Positions 16,966-25,255 are shown, counted from the first letter of the stretch. The stretch is 64,000 nt of DNA from JAEZFI01 sp044508215 (GCA_044508215.1 JBIQID010000001.1:1-64000); one strand, 5' to 3'. Notes: a model not told the origin generated them from the letters alone. Program-made: numbers and translations.

Positions 16966-17616
16966 CTACAGGACGGGGAGGGCCTCCGTGAGGCCCTGGC
17001 GGTAGAGCGAGCGGATCATCGCCTGAGGCCCGTAGCGACGCACGCCGATCTCAGTGCCGACCGCGAGCGCCACCTCGACGCACTCCTGTGGGACCGGCCA
17101 CGTGCGGCCCACGCTGCGGGCGAGGTCGTCGAGGTGCACCACCTGTTCCACGATCCGCGTGCGGAGGTAGTCGTCGAGGCGCATCACCGCGCCACGGGCG
17201 ACGGTGAGGCGGCGTTCGGGGCTGACGTCTCGCAGCTCGGCCCGGAGCTCGTCGAGGCGGTCCCGGAGCGACGCAGCGAGCGCCGCATGGCCCACGGCGG
17301 CGACCTCTGCGCCACGGTCGCGGATGCCCTGGTGGTCGGTCGCCCGAGCGCGATCCGCGAAGGCGGCGAAGTACTCGCCGGCGGTCTCGAAGGTCAGGTC
17401 GGCGGTCGGTTCGTCGGGAGCGAGGTACTCCGAGACGGTCCACACCGACCCCCTGGCGAGGTGGCCGGCGAGGCTGCCCACCGTCTGCTCCTCGAGGGCG
17501 GAAGGTGCGTCCCATGCCGCCTCCACCTCGGGTGAGGACAGCGCTTCGAGGACCACCGCGGCCCCCGCCAGGAACGCCTCGGTGACCGTCTGCTTCTCCG
17601 TCGTCGCGTCGCTCAT
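16966..17616 (-). CDS. Mycothiol-dependent maleylpyruvate isomerase-like (DinB-fold) protein
   Basis: A 216-residue four-helix DinB/MDMPI-fold protein. The characteristic segment RTRIVEQVVHLDDLARSVG near residue 155 carries the conserved histidine, and TVGSLAGHLARG supplies the first helix histidine. Members bind a metal and often use mycothiol, but many are of unknown substrate. A TAGGTT hexamer ends 6 bases before the ATG. It converges with the SDR gene. Confidence 0.8.
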   Translation of the reverse strand: MSDATTEKQTVTEAFLAGAAVVLEALSSPEVEAAWDAPSALEEQTVGSLAGHLARGSVWTVSEYLAPDEPTADLTFETAGEYFAAFADRARATDHQGIRDRGAEVAAVGHAALAASLRDRLDELRAELRDVSPERRLTVARGAVMRLDDYLRTRIVEQVVHLDDLARSVGRTWPVPQECVEVALAVGTEIGVRRYGPQAMIRSLYRQGLTEALPVL

Positions 17617-17622
17617 GGGGAG

Positions 17623-17628
17623 AACCTA
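17623..17628 (-). promoter_or_regulatory. Leaderless-type -10 for the MDMPI-like gene
   Basis: TAGGTT on the minus strand ends 6 bases before the ATG. Confidence 0.45.
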
Positions 17629-18162
17629 CGAGAACGCCCCTGCCCCGGCGCTCCAGGTTTTCGCGAGGTCCGACCCCGGGAGGAACCGCTCCTCGATCTC
17701 GAGGATCGCCATCCCGTGGGCGAAGGCCCACATGGCCTGCGCCAGGTGGGGCTCGCCGGTGGCCAGGTAGAAGGGCTCGCCTGCCCACTCCTCCAGGCCG
17801 TCGGCCAGCAGCTCACGTGGCATGTCGGGGCCGGTGGCGAGGCGGTAGAGGTGCGGGCCGCGGAGCGCGACCTCCCGGTAGGCGTCCAGCACGGCCGCGG
17901 TCGATCCACGCCGACCGGGCTGGCGAAGCGCCTCGTGGAGCTCGGCGCCCATCTCGCGCAGCGCCTCGTCGACGAGGGCCGCCTCCACCTCTCGCTTGTT
18001 CGCGAAGTGCTTGTAGAGCGAGGGCGCCTTGATGCCGATCTCCTCCGCCAGCCGCCGCATCGTGAGCGCCTCGGGGCCTTCATCCTCGAGCAGGCGCCGC
18101 GCCGTCGCCACGATGCCGGCGGCGCGGGGCGAGCGGTCAGCAGCCGCCGGTGCGGCCCTCAC
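17626..18162 (-). CDS. TetR-family transcriptional regulator
   Basis: A 178-residue TetR-type repressor. The N-terminal HTH reads TMRRLAEEIGIKAPSLYKHF, followed by a ligand-binding helical domain with the TetR_C_33-like motif PHLAQAMWAFAHGMAILE. The GTG start overlaps the stop of the Ddn-like gene by four bases (GTGA), so the two form one operon. The two 17-bp inverted repeats at that operon's promoter are its probable operators, giving autorepression. The ligand is unknown and is likely the substrate or product of the Ddn-like enzyme. Confidence 0.9.
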   Translation of the reverse strand: MRAAPAAADRSPRAAGIVATARRLLEDEGPEALTMRRLAEEIGIKAPSLYKHFANKREVEAALVDEALREMGAELHEALRQPGRRGSTAAVLDAYREVALRGPHLYRLATGPDMPRELLADGLEEWAGEPFYLATGEPHLAQAMWAFAHGMAILEIEERFLPGSDLAKTWSAGAGAFS

Positions 18163-18647
18163 GAGCGTGCGGACCGGTCGGCATCGAGGCGGAAGACCGG
18201 GTGGCGAGCTGCGATCTCGAGCAGCTGCTCGTCGGTCGAGTCGGCGTCGACGCCGTCGAAGAACGCGCCCACCTCGGCCTTCCACCGCCCGAGGTAGGCC
18301 CGCAGGACCGGAGCCTTCTGGTCGTCGGCCAGCTCGGTGCCGACGGCGTGCTCGCGCTGTCGGCCCAGGAGCAGTCGGAGGTGACCGTCGGCGGCCCGCA
18401 CGTTGCGAACCCACTCGGCGTTGCCGCGGGGTGCCACCAGGTAGCGGGTCCCGTCGACCTCGAGGAGGTTCACGGGCACCTGGCGGGGGAGGCCGCTCCG
18501 GCGGCCCTCCACCTCGAGGACCCGGCTGCCCCACACGCTGATGCCACGGCGGGTCAGCCAGGCCACGCTGCGGTTCATCACGTTGCGGGTGAACCACCCG
18601 GGGCGGCGGTAGTGCATGGTCGGGTCGGGAGCGGTGATGGCGGTCAT
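18159..18647 (-). CDS. Deazaflavin (F420)-dependent nitroreductase, Ddn-like
   Basis: A 162-residue split-barrel protein of the F420H2-dependent quinone/nitro reductase family: TRRGISVWGSRVLEVEGRRSGLPRQVPVN at the N-terminal sheet, then RYLVAPRGNAEWVRNVRAADG, the usual F420-binding region of Ddn. It probably reduces quinones, nitro compounds or enones. AGGAGG lies 7 bases before the ATG. It is first in an operon with its TetR regulator. Confidence 0.9.
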   Translation of the reverse strand: MTAITAPDPTMHYRRPGWFTRNVMNRSVAWLTRRGISVWGSRVLEVEGRRSGLPRQVPVNLLEVDGTRYLVAPRGNAEWVRNVRAADGHLRLLLGRQREHAVGTELADDQKAPVLRAYLGRWKAEVGAFFDGVDADSTDEQLLEIAARHPVFRLDADRSARS

Positions 18648-18665
18648 CGTGGGGCCTCCTTCGGG

Positions 18666-18682
18666 GGCTAACGGCGTTAGCC
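18666..18682. promoter_or_regulatory. TetR operator O1
   Basis: The 17-bp inverted repeat GGCTAAC-N3-GTTAGCC lies just downstream of the -10, covering the probable transcription start. Confidence 0.85.
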
Positions 18683-18685
18683 ATT

Positions 18686-18714
18686 ACGTTAAGGCTAACG
18701 GCGTTAGCCGTCAA
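18686..18714 (-). promoter_or_regulatory. Sigma-70-type promoter of the ddn-tetR operon
   Basis: On the minus strand: TTGACG (18709-18714), exactly 17 bp, then TAACGT (18686-18691). Operator O2 fills the spacer and O1 follows the -10, so bound repressor would block RNA polymerase. Confidence 0.8.
18693..18709. promoter_or_regulatory. TetR operator O2
   Basis: Second, identical copy of the 17-bp inverted repeat, 27 bp centre-to-centre from O1, lying between -35 and -10. Confidence 0.85.
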
Positions 18715-18773
18715 CCCCGGATGCGGGATGCAGAGGTGCCCGCGGCGTTTCGGGCCGGGTGCCGGGCGGTCGA

Positions 18774-18779
18774 TACAGT
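18774..18779 (+). promoter_or_regulatory. Leaderless-type -10
   Basis: TACAGT ends 8 bases before the ATG of the 77-residue protein. Confidence 0.45.
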
Positions 18780-18787
18780 GCTGGCCC

Positions 18788-19021
18788 ATGGCCCGCAAGC
18801 GTGATGGTGACCGTCTGCTCCGAAACGACCGAGTCGTGGCTGCCGTCGACCTCCCAGGGATCCCGGCCGGGACGCCCGGCAAGGTGAGGCTGGTCAACGG
18901 CTTCCGCTGGGTCCGCTACTGGGTGTCGTTCGAGAACGGCCGGGATGCCGGAACGCTCGATCGCTCGCAGCTCACGCTCGTCGACAAGTCCGGGGAGCCG
19001 GTCGAGGCGGCCGCCGGCTGA
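18788..19021 (+). CDS. Small basic protein, 77 residues
   Basis: MARKRDGDRLLRNDRV, then DLPGIPAGTPGKVRLVNGFRW and YWVSFENGRDAGTL. This looks like a small beta-barrel (KOW/SH3-like: a PAGTPGKV turn between strands) with a charged N-terminus. The family name is not recognised. The start is fixed by a TACAGT hexamer 8 bases upstream. It lies 28 bases before the LLM gene and may share its transcript. Confidence 0.7.
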   Translation: MARKRDGDRLLRNDRVVAAVDLPGIPAGTPGKVRLVNGFRWVRYWVSFENGRDAGTLDRSQLTLVDKSGEPVEAAAG

Positions 19022-19049
19022 GGTCCGGGGCCGACACAGGGGGAACACG

Positions 19050-20099
19050 ATGAAGCTCAGCATGCAGATGCCGTACGGCGGCGGGTTCGAGAAGTCCGTC
19101 GAGCAGACGGTCACGCTGGAGAAGGCGGGCCTCGACATCGTCTACGTCGCCGAGGCCTACAGCTTCGATGCGGTGACGGCGATGGGCTACCTCGCGGCCA
19201 GGACCTCCACGGTCCAGATCGCCTCGGGCATCCTTCCCATCTACACCCGCACGCCCACGCTCATCGGCATGACCGCCGCCGGCCTCGACTACGTGTCGGG
19301 GGGCCGGGCGATCCTCGGTCTCGGCGCCTCGGGCCCGCAGGTGATCGAGGGCTTCCACGGCGTCCCCTACGACGCTCCGCTGGGTCGCACCCGGGAGATC
19401 ATCGAGATCTGCCGGAAGCTGTGGGCCCGCGAGGAGAAGCTCACCTACGACGGCAAGCACTACCAGCTGCCGCTCCCCGAGGACCGCTCCAAGTCGGGTG
19501 GCCTCGGCAAGGCGCTGAAGATCATCAACCACCCCGTGCGGTCGAGCATCCCGATCCACGTCGCCTCGCTCGGCCCGAAGAACATCGAGCTCACGGCCGA
19601 GCTCGCCGACGGGTGGCTGCCGATCTTCTACGTGCCGGAGAAGGCGGCCACCGCGTTCGGCGACGCCCTGGCGGCCGGCGAGGCGAAGCGCGATCCGTCG
19701 CTCGGGAAGATGGACATCGTCGCTGGAGGCACGGTGGCCATCGGCGACGACGTCAAGGGCATCTTGGACTTCGCCCGCCCGCTCGTGGCCCTCTACGTGG
19801 GCGGCATGGGCGCTCGCGACAAGAACTTCTACAACTCGCTCGTCCAGCGGTACGGCTTCGAGGCCGAGGCGAAGGAGATCCAGGACCTCTACCTCGACGG
19901 CAAGAAGGACGAGGCAGCGGCCGCCGTGCCGATGGAGCTCCTCGAGGGTTTCAACCTGGTGGGCCCCGAGAGCTACGTCCGCGAGCGCCTCGCCGCCTTC
20001 GCCGAGTCCGGTGTGACCGTCCTGAACGTGAACTTCCCGTTCACGATGTCGTTCGAGGAGCAGGTCGCCCAGCTCGAGCGGCTCCGGGGCCTCCTCTAG
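19050..20099 (+). CDS. LLM-class F420-dependent oxidoreductase
   Basis: A 349-residue luciferase-like protein: LSMQMPYGGGFEKSVEQTV, GLDIVYVAEAYSFDAVTAMGYLA, IASGILPIYTRTP, the cofactor-loop LGASGPQVIEGFHGVPYD and HVASLGPKNIELTAELADGW. This is the mycobacterial LLM/F420 subfamily, longer than the first LLM gene in the window and only distantly related to it. AGGGGGA precedes the ATG; the in-frame upstream extension overlaps the small gene and is rejected. Its stop overlaps the stop of the nitronate monooxygenase gene by four bases on the other strand. Confidence 0.9.
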   Translation: MKLSMQMPYGGGFEKSVEQTVTLEKAGLDIVYVAEAYSFDAVTAMGYLAARTSTVQIASGILPIYTRTPTLIGMTAAGLDYVSGGRAILGLGASGPQVIEGFHGVPYDAPLGRTREIIEICRKLWAREEKLTYDGKHYQLPLPEDRSKSGGLGKALKIINHPVRSSIPIHVASLGPKNIELTAELADGWLPIFYVPEKAATAFGDALAAGEAKRDPSLGKMDIVAGGTVAIGDDVKGILDFARPLVALYVGGMGARDKNFYNSLVQRYGFEAEAKEIQDLYLDGKKDEAAAAVPMELLEGFNLVGPESYVRERLAAFAESGVTVLNVNFPFTMSFEEQVAQLERLRGLL

Positions 20100-21061
20100 C
20101 GGAGGGCTGCCACCCGCTCGAAGATCTCCTCGGCCTCCGCCACGAAGCGGCGGACGAGGTCCCCTGCGGGCTCCAGCTCCTCGATCGCGCCCACGCCCTG
20201 GCCGGCCGGCATGAACTCACGGTTCGGGTCGACGTCGGGCGTCTCCTCGTCGCCACCCAGGTGGTTCGCGCCGTCCTCCACCGAGCGGATGTACTGCTGC
20301 GGGAACGGTGCCGGCTGTCCGCCGGCTGCCTCGAACTCGTTCACGTAGGCGTTGCGCACCACGCGGCAGGTCTTGCCGGTGTACGCCCGCGTCACCACGG
20401 TGTCGTCCTCGGCGGCGCCGAGCAGCGCGTCCTTGTAGCCGCGCACGGCCTGCGCCTCGGGGGTGGCGATGAACCGGGTCCCCACCCAGATGCCGTCGGC
20501 TCCGAGCGTGAGGGCGGCGGCGAGGCCGCGGCCGTCGAAGATCCCGCCTGCTGCCACCACCGGCACGCGGTCACCCACGGCGTCGACGATCTGGGGCACG
20601 AGGGGGAGGGTCGCGATCTGGCCGGTGTGCCCGCCCGCCTCGGTGCCCTGCGCCACCACGAGGTCGCACCCCGCCTCCACCGCGGCGATGGCGTGGCGGA
20701 CCTTGCCGCACATGTTCGCCACCAGCATGTTGCGCTCGTGGCAGAGGTCGATGACCTCTCGGGGCACGCCGAGGCCGGCGACGAACACCGTCGCCCCGCC
20801 GTCGGCGATGTCGTTCACCTTGGCCACCATGTCCTGCGGCGCTGCGGTGAGCAGGTCCACGCCGAACGGCTTGGCGGTCGCGGCGCGGACCGCTGCGATC
20901 TCGTCGTTCATCCGCTGGTGGCTCATCGTGGACGCCCCGAGGCAGCCGAACCCGCCCGCCTCGCTCACTGCGGCGGCGAGCTGGTGATAGGACACGCCGC
21001 CCATCCCGGCCAGCATCACCGGGTGCTCGATCTCCAGTACGTCGGTCAGCCGAGTGCGCAT
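20096..21061 (-). CDS. Nitronate monooxygenase (NMO / 2-nitropropane dioxygenase family)
   Basis: A 321-residue FMN TIM-barrel: PVMLAGMGGVSYHQLAAAVSEAGGFGCLG at the N-terminus, DLVVAQGTEAGGHTG (the flavin/His loop), VVAAGGIFDGRGLAAAL and GADGIWVGTRFIATPEA. Members oxidise alkyl nitronates or act as enoyl reductase-like enzymes on CoA thioesters. A TAGAGT hexamer ends 6 bases before the ATG. It is convergent with, and overlapping, the LLM gene. Confidence 0.9.
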   Translation of the reverse strand: MRTRLTDVLEIEHPVMLAGMGGVSYHQLAAAVSEAGGFGCLGASTMSHQRMNDEIAAVRAATAKPFGVDLLTAAPQDMVAKVNDIADGGATVFVAGLGVPREVIDLCHERNMLVANMCGKVRHAIAAVEAGCDLVVAQGTEAGGHTGQIATLPLVPQIVDAVGDRVPVVAAGGIFDGRGLAAALTLGADGIWVGTRFIATPEAQAVRGYKDALLGAAEDDTVVTRAYTGKTCRVVRNAYVNEFEAAGGQPAPFPQQYIRSVEDGANHLGGDEETPDVDPNREFMPAGQGVGAIEELEPAGDLVRRFVAEAEEIFERVAALR

Positions 21062-21067
21062 GGCGGG

Positions 21068-21073
21068 ACTCTA
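21068..21073 (-). promoter_or_regulatory. Leaderless-type -10 for the NMO gene
   Basis: TAGAGT on the minus strand ends 6 bases before the ATG. Confidence 0.45.
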
Positions 21074-21142
21074 CGGTCTCCGCGAGCGGCGAGGGCGCTT
21101 CGCATCTGCGTCCGAAGCGTCAGGTCGGTCCGAGGTGGCCGG

Positions 21143-21148
21143 TACCAT
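21143..21148 (+). promoter_or_regulatory. Leaderless-type -10 for the flippase
   Basis: TACCAT ends 8 bases before the GTG. Confidence 0.45.
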
Positions 21149-21156
21149 CGGCCCAC

Positions 21157-22461
21157 GTGAAGCCCTCGGATCCGATCGACTCGGAGTTGGAGATCGGCGC
21201 CGAGCAGGAAGGCGAGCCCTCCGACGAGCAGGCGCCTGCATCGGTCCCCAAGACCGACCTCGCGTCGAAGGCGGCCGGCGGCTTCATGTGGATGCTGTTC
21301 GGCTTCGCCATCCTCCAGCTGGGCAGCTTCGGCACGTTCGCGGTGGCGGGGAACTTCCTCAGCCGGTCCGAGGTGGGCCTCGCCGGCAGCCTCCTGACGG
21401 TCATCTTCTGGGTCGACGTCCTCCTCGACATCGGGATGGGCGCCTCGCTCATCTACGAACAGGAGACAGGTCGGAGCCGTCGGGTCCACGTCGCCTTCAC
21501 CGTGAACACGATCGCCGCGGTGGTGGTCGCATCCACCGTGTTCCTCGGCGCCCAGGGGATCGCCAACTTCTTCCACGCCCCCGACGACGCCCGGCTCTTC
21601 CAGCTGCTCTCGATCGTCGTGTTGGGGAAGGGCCTCAACCAGATCCCCGACGCGCTGCTCCGCCGCGAGATGGACTTCCGCCGCAAGCTGTTCGCCGACA
21701 TCACGCGGTCCTCGCTGCGGTTCACCGTTGCCACCGTGCTGCTCGTGAACGGGGCCGGGGCCGAAGCGATGGCGATCTCGGTGGTGATCGCCGAGGTCAG
21801 CGCCGTCACCGTGACCTGGCTGATCGTCCGTTACCGCCCGTCGCTCGCCTTCGACGGGAAGATCGCGTTCGACATGCTGCGCTACGGCGCCGCGGTCTTC
21901 GGCTCCCGCCTGATCGGCATGCTCTGGCTCAACGGCGACTACCTGGTCGTCGGCAACCGGCTGGGCGGGAAGTCGAAGGAGTACGGCGACTACTACACCG
22001 CCTTCAGGCTGCCCGAGCTGGTGCTCGGCAGCGTCTACAACATCTTCTCGTCGGTCTCGTTCCCGATGTACTCGGCCGCACGGGTCGCNNNNNNNNNNNN
22101 NNNNNNNNNNNNNNNNNNNNNNNNNNNNNNNNNNNNNNNNNNNNNNNNNNNNNNNNNNNNNNNNNNNNNNNNNNNNNNNNNNNNNNNNCCCTACGCGCTG
22201 GTCCGCATCGAGGTGGCGAACCGGCTGGTGGGCACCACCTGGCGGGCGAGCCTGCGGTCGCTCCGCCCCGGTGCGCTGGCCGCGCTCGGGGTGGTGGCAG
22301 GCGGCCTGCCGATACGCCTGATGGTGGGGAGCGGCTTCCTCACCGGCGCCTCGATCGGGTTGGCCGGACTGGTCGGGGCGGTCGTCTTCCTGGCGGTCGG
22401 CGATCGCGGCACCTTCGGCGAGGTGTTCGGCCTCGCTCGGAAGGCGATCTCGCACAAGTGA
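21157..22461 (+). CDS. Polysaccharide flippase (Wzx/MATE-like), interrupted by a gap
   Basis: A multi-spanning membrane exporter of the oligosaccharide flippase group: a charged N-terminal cytoplasmic arm of about 35 residues, then SKAAGGFMWMLFGFAILQLGSFGT, LSRSEVGLAG and RREMDFRRKLFADI, the Wzx/RfbX-type layout of paired helices. The N-run removes an unknown middle segment. What is visible is about 400 residues against about 480-500 for the family, so the true gap is probably longer than the 100 N drawn. GTG start, leaderless-type. Lipid-linked glycan export is inferred. Confidence 0.85.
   Translation: MKPSDPIDSELEIGAEQEGEPSDEQAPASVPKTDLASKAAGGFMWMLFGFAILQLGSFGTFAVAGNFLSRSEVGLAGSLLTVIFWVDVLLDIGMGASLIYEQETGRSRRVHVAFTVNTIAAVVVASTVFLGAQGIANFFHAPDDARLFQLLSIVVLGKGLNQIPDALLRREMDFRRKLFADITRSSLRFTVATVLLVNGAGAEAMAISVVIAEVSAVTVTWLIVRYRPSLAFDGKIAFDMLRYGAAVFGSRLIGMLWLNGDYLVVGNRLGGKSKEYGDYYTAFRLPELVLGSVYNIFSSVSFPMYSAARVXXXXXXXXXXXXXXXXXXXXXXXXXXXXXXXXXXPYALVRIEVANRLVGTTWRASLRSLRPGALAALGVVAGGLPIRLMVGSGFLTGASIGLAGLVGAVVFLAVGDRGTFGEVFGLARKAISHK
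22089..22188. other. Assembly gap (100 N) inside the flippase
   Basis: Scaffold gap of nominal length within coding sequence. Frame continuity across it is not evidence of true length. Confidence 0.98.
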
Positions 22462-22491
22462 CCTCAGGCGGTCCCGTTACCCACGGGTAAG

Positions 22492-22519
22492 TTGCACGCC
22501 GCTGTCACGGCCCTACAGT
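22492..22519 (+). promoter_or_regulatory. Promoter of the GNAT gene, leaderless-type
   Basis: TTGCAC (22492-22497), 16 bp, TACAGT (22514-22519), ending 8 bases before the ATG. It is the only leaderless-type promoter here with a recognisable -35. Confidence 0.6.
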
Positions 22520-22527
22520 TCGGCGAC

Positions 22528-23196
22528 ATGCCAACGATGCAGGGGGTGCGGCGGAGGCTCTCGGCGCTTCGGCCCAAGGTCCAGTCGGCGTTCATCGTGT
22601 ACGTCACGCCGAGAGCGTCGCCGGTCAAGGAGATCGACGACTCGTTCGAGATCGTCCAGGTCACCCAGCCCGACGACCCCCTCGTCGAGCGGATCACGCA
22701 GCACTGGCAGCGTCCCTATGCGCGCCGGATGCTGGAGGCGGGGAGGGGCCGCGTGGTCGTCGCCCTGAAGGGCGGCGACCCCGTCGGCCGCATCTGGGAG
22801 ATCTTCGACAACGAGAAGTCCTACTTCTCAGGGGTCCCGAGGGTGAAGCTGGGGCCGGGAGAGGCGTTCATGTTCGACCTGTTCGTCGAGCGGGAGTACC
22901 GGCGCTCCAACATCGGCATGACGATGGCCGACTACTTCTTCAAGCTCTATCCGATCGACGGCCCCACGCAGTACATCTACGGGTTCATCAGCTACGAGAA
23001 CGCACCGTCGATCCTCTGGCACCACTCGATCGGCTTCAACGTGGTGCAGACGATCAACTACCTGGCGATCGGCGAGCGCATCAAGTGGAAGATCCCCTTC
23101 AGCGACGTACCGCGGTTCGGGCCGCTGTCCCGCAAGGGGCGGCACTCCGACCCCGACCAGGCGCTCTTCGGCACCTCGCTCCTGCCGAACCTCTAG
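22528..23196 (+). CDS. GNAT-fold acetyltransferase-like protein
   Basis: A 222-residue protein with the GNAT core: FMFDLFVEREYRRSNIGMTM, where the R-R-x-x-x-G segment is the acetyl-CoA pyrophosphate loop, and NAPSILWHHSIGFNVV at the C-terminal alpha4-beta7. The first about 80 residues are an extra alpha/beta part. It follows the flippase by about 65 bases on the same strand and lies in a surface-glycan/lipid neighbourhood, so an aminosugar or lipid acceptor is plausible but unproven. The upstream in-frame ATG at 22492 lies within the promoter and is rejected. Confidence 0.75.
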   Translation: MPTMQGVRRRLSALRPKVQSAFIVYVTPRASPVKEIDDSFEIVQVTQPDDPLVERITQHWQRPYARRMLEAGRGRVVVALKGGDPVGRIWEIFDNEKSYFSGVPRVKLGPGEAFMFDLFVEREYRRSNIGMTMADYFFKLYPIDGPTQYIYGFISYENAPSILWHHSIGFNVVQTINYLAIGERIKWKIPFSDVPRFGPLSRKGRHSDPDQALFGTSLLPNL

Positions 23197-23218
23197 GGAC
23201 GTCCGGCTCGCCGGGCGG

Positions 23219-24247
23219 CTACGCGTCGGTGCTGGTCGAGGCGAACGCGCCCGGCGCGCTGAGCGCACCCCGTCGCCAACGGCCCGGCGTCACGATGAGT
23301 GCCCGCGGGTAGTCCTCGAACAGCCAGCGCACGAAGTTCCGCCGGGTCCAGTCGGTGAGGCCCGCCAGCCGGATGCCCGTCCGCACCCCCTTGCGGTGCC
23401 CGAGGGCCCGCATGAGCAGCACCGACATCTTGTGGTCGGGGACCAGGTCCTCGTCGAGCGACCGGCGGTAGGTGCGCTGGACGTGATCGGGTTCCGCCCA
23501 CTCGCGGCTGATCGCGTCGGCGGCCATCCGGCCGGTCAGCAGGGCCTGCCCGATGCCCTCGCCGGTCATGGGGTCGCAGGCGCCTACGGCGTCGCCGACG
23601 AAGAGGACGCGCCCGAGGCCGGAGGGGAGCTCGTCGATCCGGCACGGGATCGGCCAGGCGCGGTGTGGGCCCTCGGGCCGGGCGTCGGGCCCCAACCACT
23701 CGCCGAGGTGCGTCCGGGCGAGGAGGTCGGGCCAGAGGCGCTTCATGTCGTGCGTGGTGTTCTTGCCGCCNNNNNNNNNNNNNNNNNNNNNNNNNNNNNN
23801 NNNNNNNNNNNNNNNNNNNNNNNNNNNNNNNNNNNNNNNNNNNNNNNNNNNNNNNNNNNNNNNNNNNNNNGCGTCGACACCGACCCCTTCACGCAGGTCC
23901 ACCTCGTGCTTGCGGGCGAGGTCGACCACTGCGGCGTCGAGGTCGTTGCGGCGGGCGACGGCCGCGAAGGCGCCCTGGCCGCGGGGGAGGGGCAGCGTCA
24001 CCTCACGGCCGATCGGCGAGCGCAACACGACGTCGTGCACCTCGGTCCAGGTCGCCACCGAGCAGGGATCGAGCCCCAACCACTCGAAGTGGCGGAGCGC
24101 CAGCGTGGTCAGGCCGTCGCCACAGATCTTGTCCCGCGGGAACGTGGCCTTGTCGAGGAGCACCACGTCGCGGCCGGCGCGGGCGAGGGCCACCGCCGCT
24201 GCCACGCCGGCCGGCCCGGCACCGATCACCGCCACGTCGTGGGTCAC
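23219..24247 (-). CDS. Geranylgeranyl reductase-family FAD-dependent oxidoreductase, interrupted by a gap
   Basis: An FAD monooxygenase/reductase of the GGR group: dinucleotide loop VIGAGPAGVAAAVALARAG, DKATFPRDKICGDGL (the GGR-type P-x-D-K-x-C-G-D-G motif), and VLFVGDAVGACDPMTGEGIGQALLTG for FAD ribose binding. Likely roles are reduction of isoprenoid or polyprenyl double bonds, or ring oxidation. About 100 or more bases are missing in the N-run. The start is set at the second GTG because a TAGAGT hexamer ends 7 bases before it; the GTG two codons upstream would leave one base. Confidence 0.87.
   Translation of the reverse strand: MTHDVAVIGAGPAGVAAAVALARAGRDVVLLDKATFPRDKICGDGLTTLALRHFEWLGLDPCSVATWTEVHDVVLRSPIGREVTLPLPRGQGAFAAVARRNDLDAAVVDLARKHEVDLREGVGVDXXXXXXXXXXXXXXXXXXXXXXXXXXXXXXXXXXGGKNTTHDMKRLWPDLLARTHLGEWLGPDARPEGPHRAWPIPCRIDELPSGLGRVLFVGDAVGACDPMTGEGIGQALLTGRMAADAISREWAEPDHVQRTYRRSLDEDLVPDHKMSVLLMRALGHRKGVRTGIRLAGLTDWTRRNFVRWLFEDYPRALIVTPGRWRRGALSAPGAFASTSTDA
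23771..23870. other. Assembly gap (100 N) inside the GGR-like gene
   Basis: Scaffold gap of nominal length within coding sequence. Confidence 0.98.
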
Positions 24248-24254
24248 GGCCACG

Positions 24255-24260
24255 ACTCTA
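24255..24260 (-). promoter_or_regulatory. Leaderless-type -10 for the GGR-like gene
   Basis: TAGAGT on the minus strand ends 7 bases before the second GTG and decides between two candidate starts. Confidence 0.45.
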
Positions 24261-24364
24261 AGCAGTCGCCCCGCGAGGCGCTCATCCGCGAGGGGGGCGC
24301 GGTCCCCGCCCGGCCCGCGCCGGCCCGCCGGGCCGACCCGCGCCGGGCGGCGCGCCCGTGCCCC
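24261..24364. other. Extremely GC-rich intergenic stretch
   Basis: The space between the GGR-like and TylF-like genes is almost pure G/C from about 24292 to 24362, with overlapping GGCCCG/CGGGCC palindromes. It follows the 3' end of the TylF-like gene and can form strong stem-loops, so termination is likely. No ORF is supported. Confidence 0.5.
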
Positions 24365-25255
24365 TCAGCTGGTGCGCTGCCAGTACCCGACCTGGGCATC
24401 CGCCATCAGGATCGGGTCCTCGATCCCGTTCTGCTCCCGGAACTCGGCCACCGCCTGGCGGCAGCCCAGCGGGTGCCCGTAGTCGTCGAGGATCACCCAG
24501 CCGCCCACCGACAGCTTCGGGTAGAGGTTGGTGAGCGCGTCCATCGTCGAGTGGTAGTAGTCCGCGTCGAGGCGCATGATGGCGAGCGGCCCGATGTCGG
24601 CCTTCGGCAGCGACTCGGAGAACCAGCCCTTGATGAAGACGACGTCGTCGTCGAGGAGCCCGTAGCGGGCGAAGTTCTCGCGGACCACGTCCTCACCGGC
24701 GGCGAAGAGCCCGACCTTCTTGAGCAGCTCGTGGGCGATCACGTCGTCGAAGTTGGCGTCAGCGTCGGGCTCGGGAAGCCCCTCGAACGAGTCAGCCAGG
24801 ATGACCTTGCGGTCCTTCACGCCCCACGCCTCGAGGATGCCCTTCATCAGGATCGACTGGCCGCCGCGGTACACCCCGGCTTCGAGCAGGTCGCCCGGCA
24901 CGCCGTCGCGCAGCACCTCCTCGACGCAGAAGTGGACGTTGTCCACGTTCTCCTGCGAGCCGAGGGTGTGGGCCGGCAGCAGGTTGCCCTGCACCGTCCA
25001 GTAGAGGTCCCACGGTGAGAGCGAGAGCGCCTCCGGCGAGCGCGCTGCGCGGAACTTCACCCGCAGCTTCTGCTTGAACAGCCACATCTTGGCGAGGTCC
25101 GCCTTGGTCGGCGGCTTCGACACTGCGTACAACGAGTTCCGCAGCGCCGCCTTGAGCAGCGTGATGTAGCGCTGCCGGAGCTCGTCCTCGGAGGATCCCA
25201 CCCCCTCGTCGGACTCGGTCAGGTTCACCTGGTCCAGCTCGATCACATCGACCAC
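24365..25255 (-). CDS. TylF/MycF-type O-methyltransferase
   Basis: A 296-residue SAM-dependent methyltransferase of the macrocin-O-methyltransferase family: DLLEAGVYRGGQSILMKG (SAM loop), ILADSFEGLP, IMRLDADYYHSTMDAL and GGWVILDDYGHPLGCRQAV. The aspartates in DADYY and LDDYG are the metal ligands of the family. An N-terminal acidic helical part of about 100 residues precedes the core. The GTG start immediately follows GAGGGGGG; another GTG three codons in is possible. Methylation of a sugar hydroxyl is the family role and fits the adjacent flippase and GNAT. Confidence 0.88.
   Translation of the reverse strand: MVDVIELDQVNLTESDEGVGSSEDELRQRYITLLKAALRNSLYAVSKPPTKADLAKMWLFKQKLRVKFRAARSPEALSLSPWDLYWTVQGNLLPAHTLGSQENVDNVHFCVEEVLRDGVPGDLLEAGVYRGGQSILMKGILEAWGVKDRKVILADSFEGLPEPDADANFDDVIAHELLKKVGLFAAGEDVVRENFARYGLLDDDVVFIKGWFSESLPKADIGPLAIMRLDADYYHSTMDALTNLYPKLSVGGWVILDDYGHPLGCRQAVAEFREQNGIEDPILMADAQVGYWQRTS

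Noticed and set aside
18728..18787. Twenty extra N-terminal codons for the 77-residue protein
   Set aside because: They overlap the TACAGT promoter hexamer and read as random GC-rich sequence.
22492..22527. Upstream ATG for the GNAT gene at 22492
   Set aside because: It lies at the -35/-10 region of a plausible promoter and adds 12 residues without family similarity.
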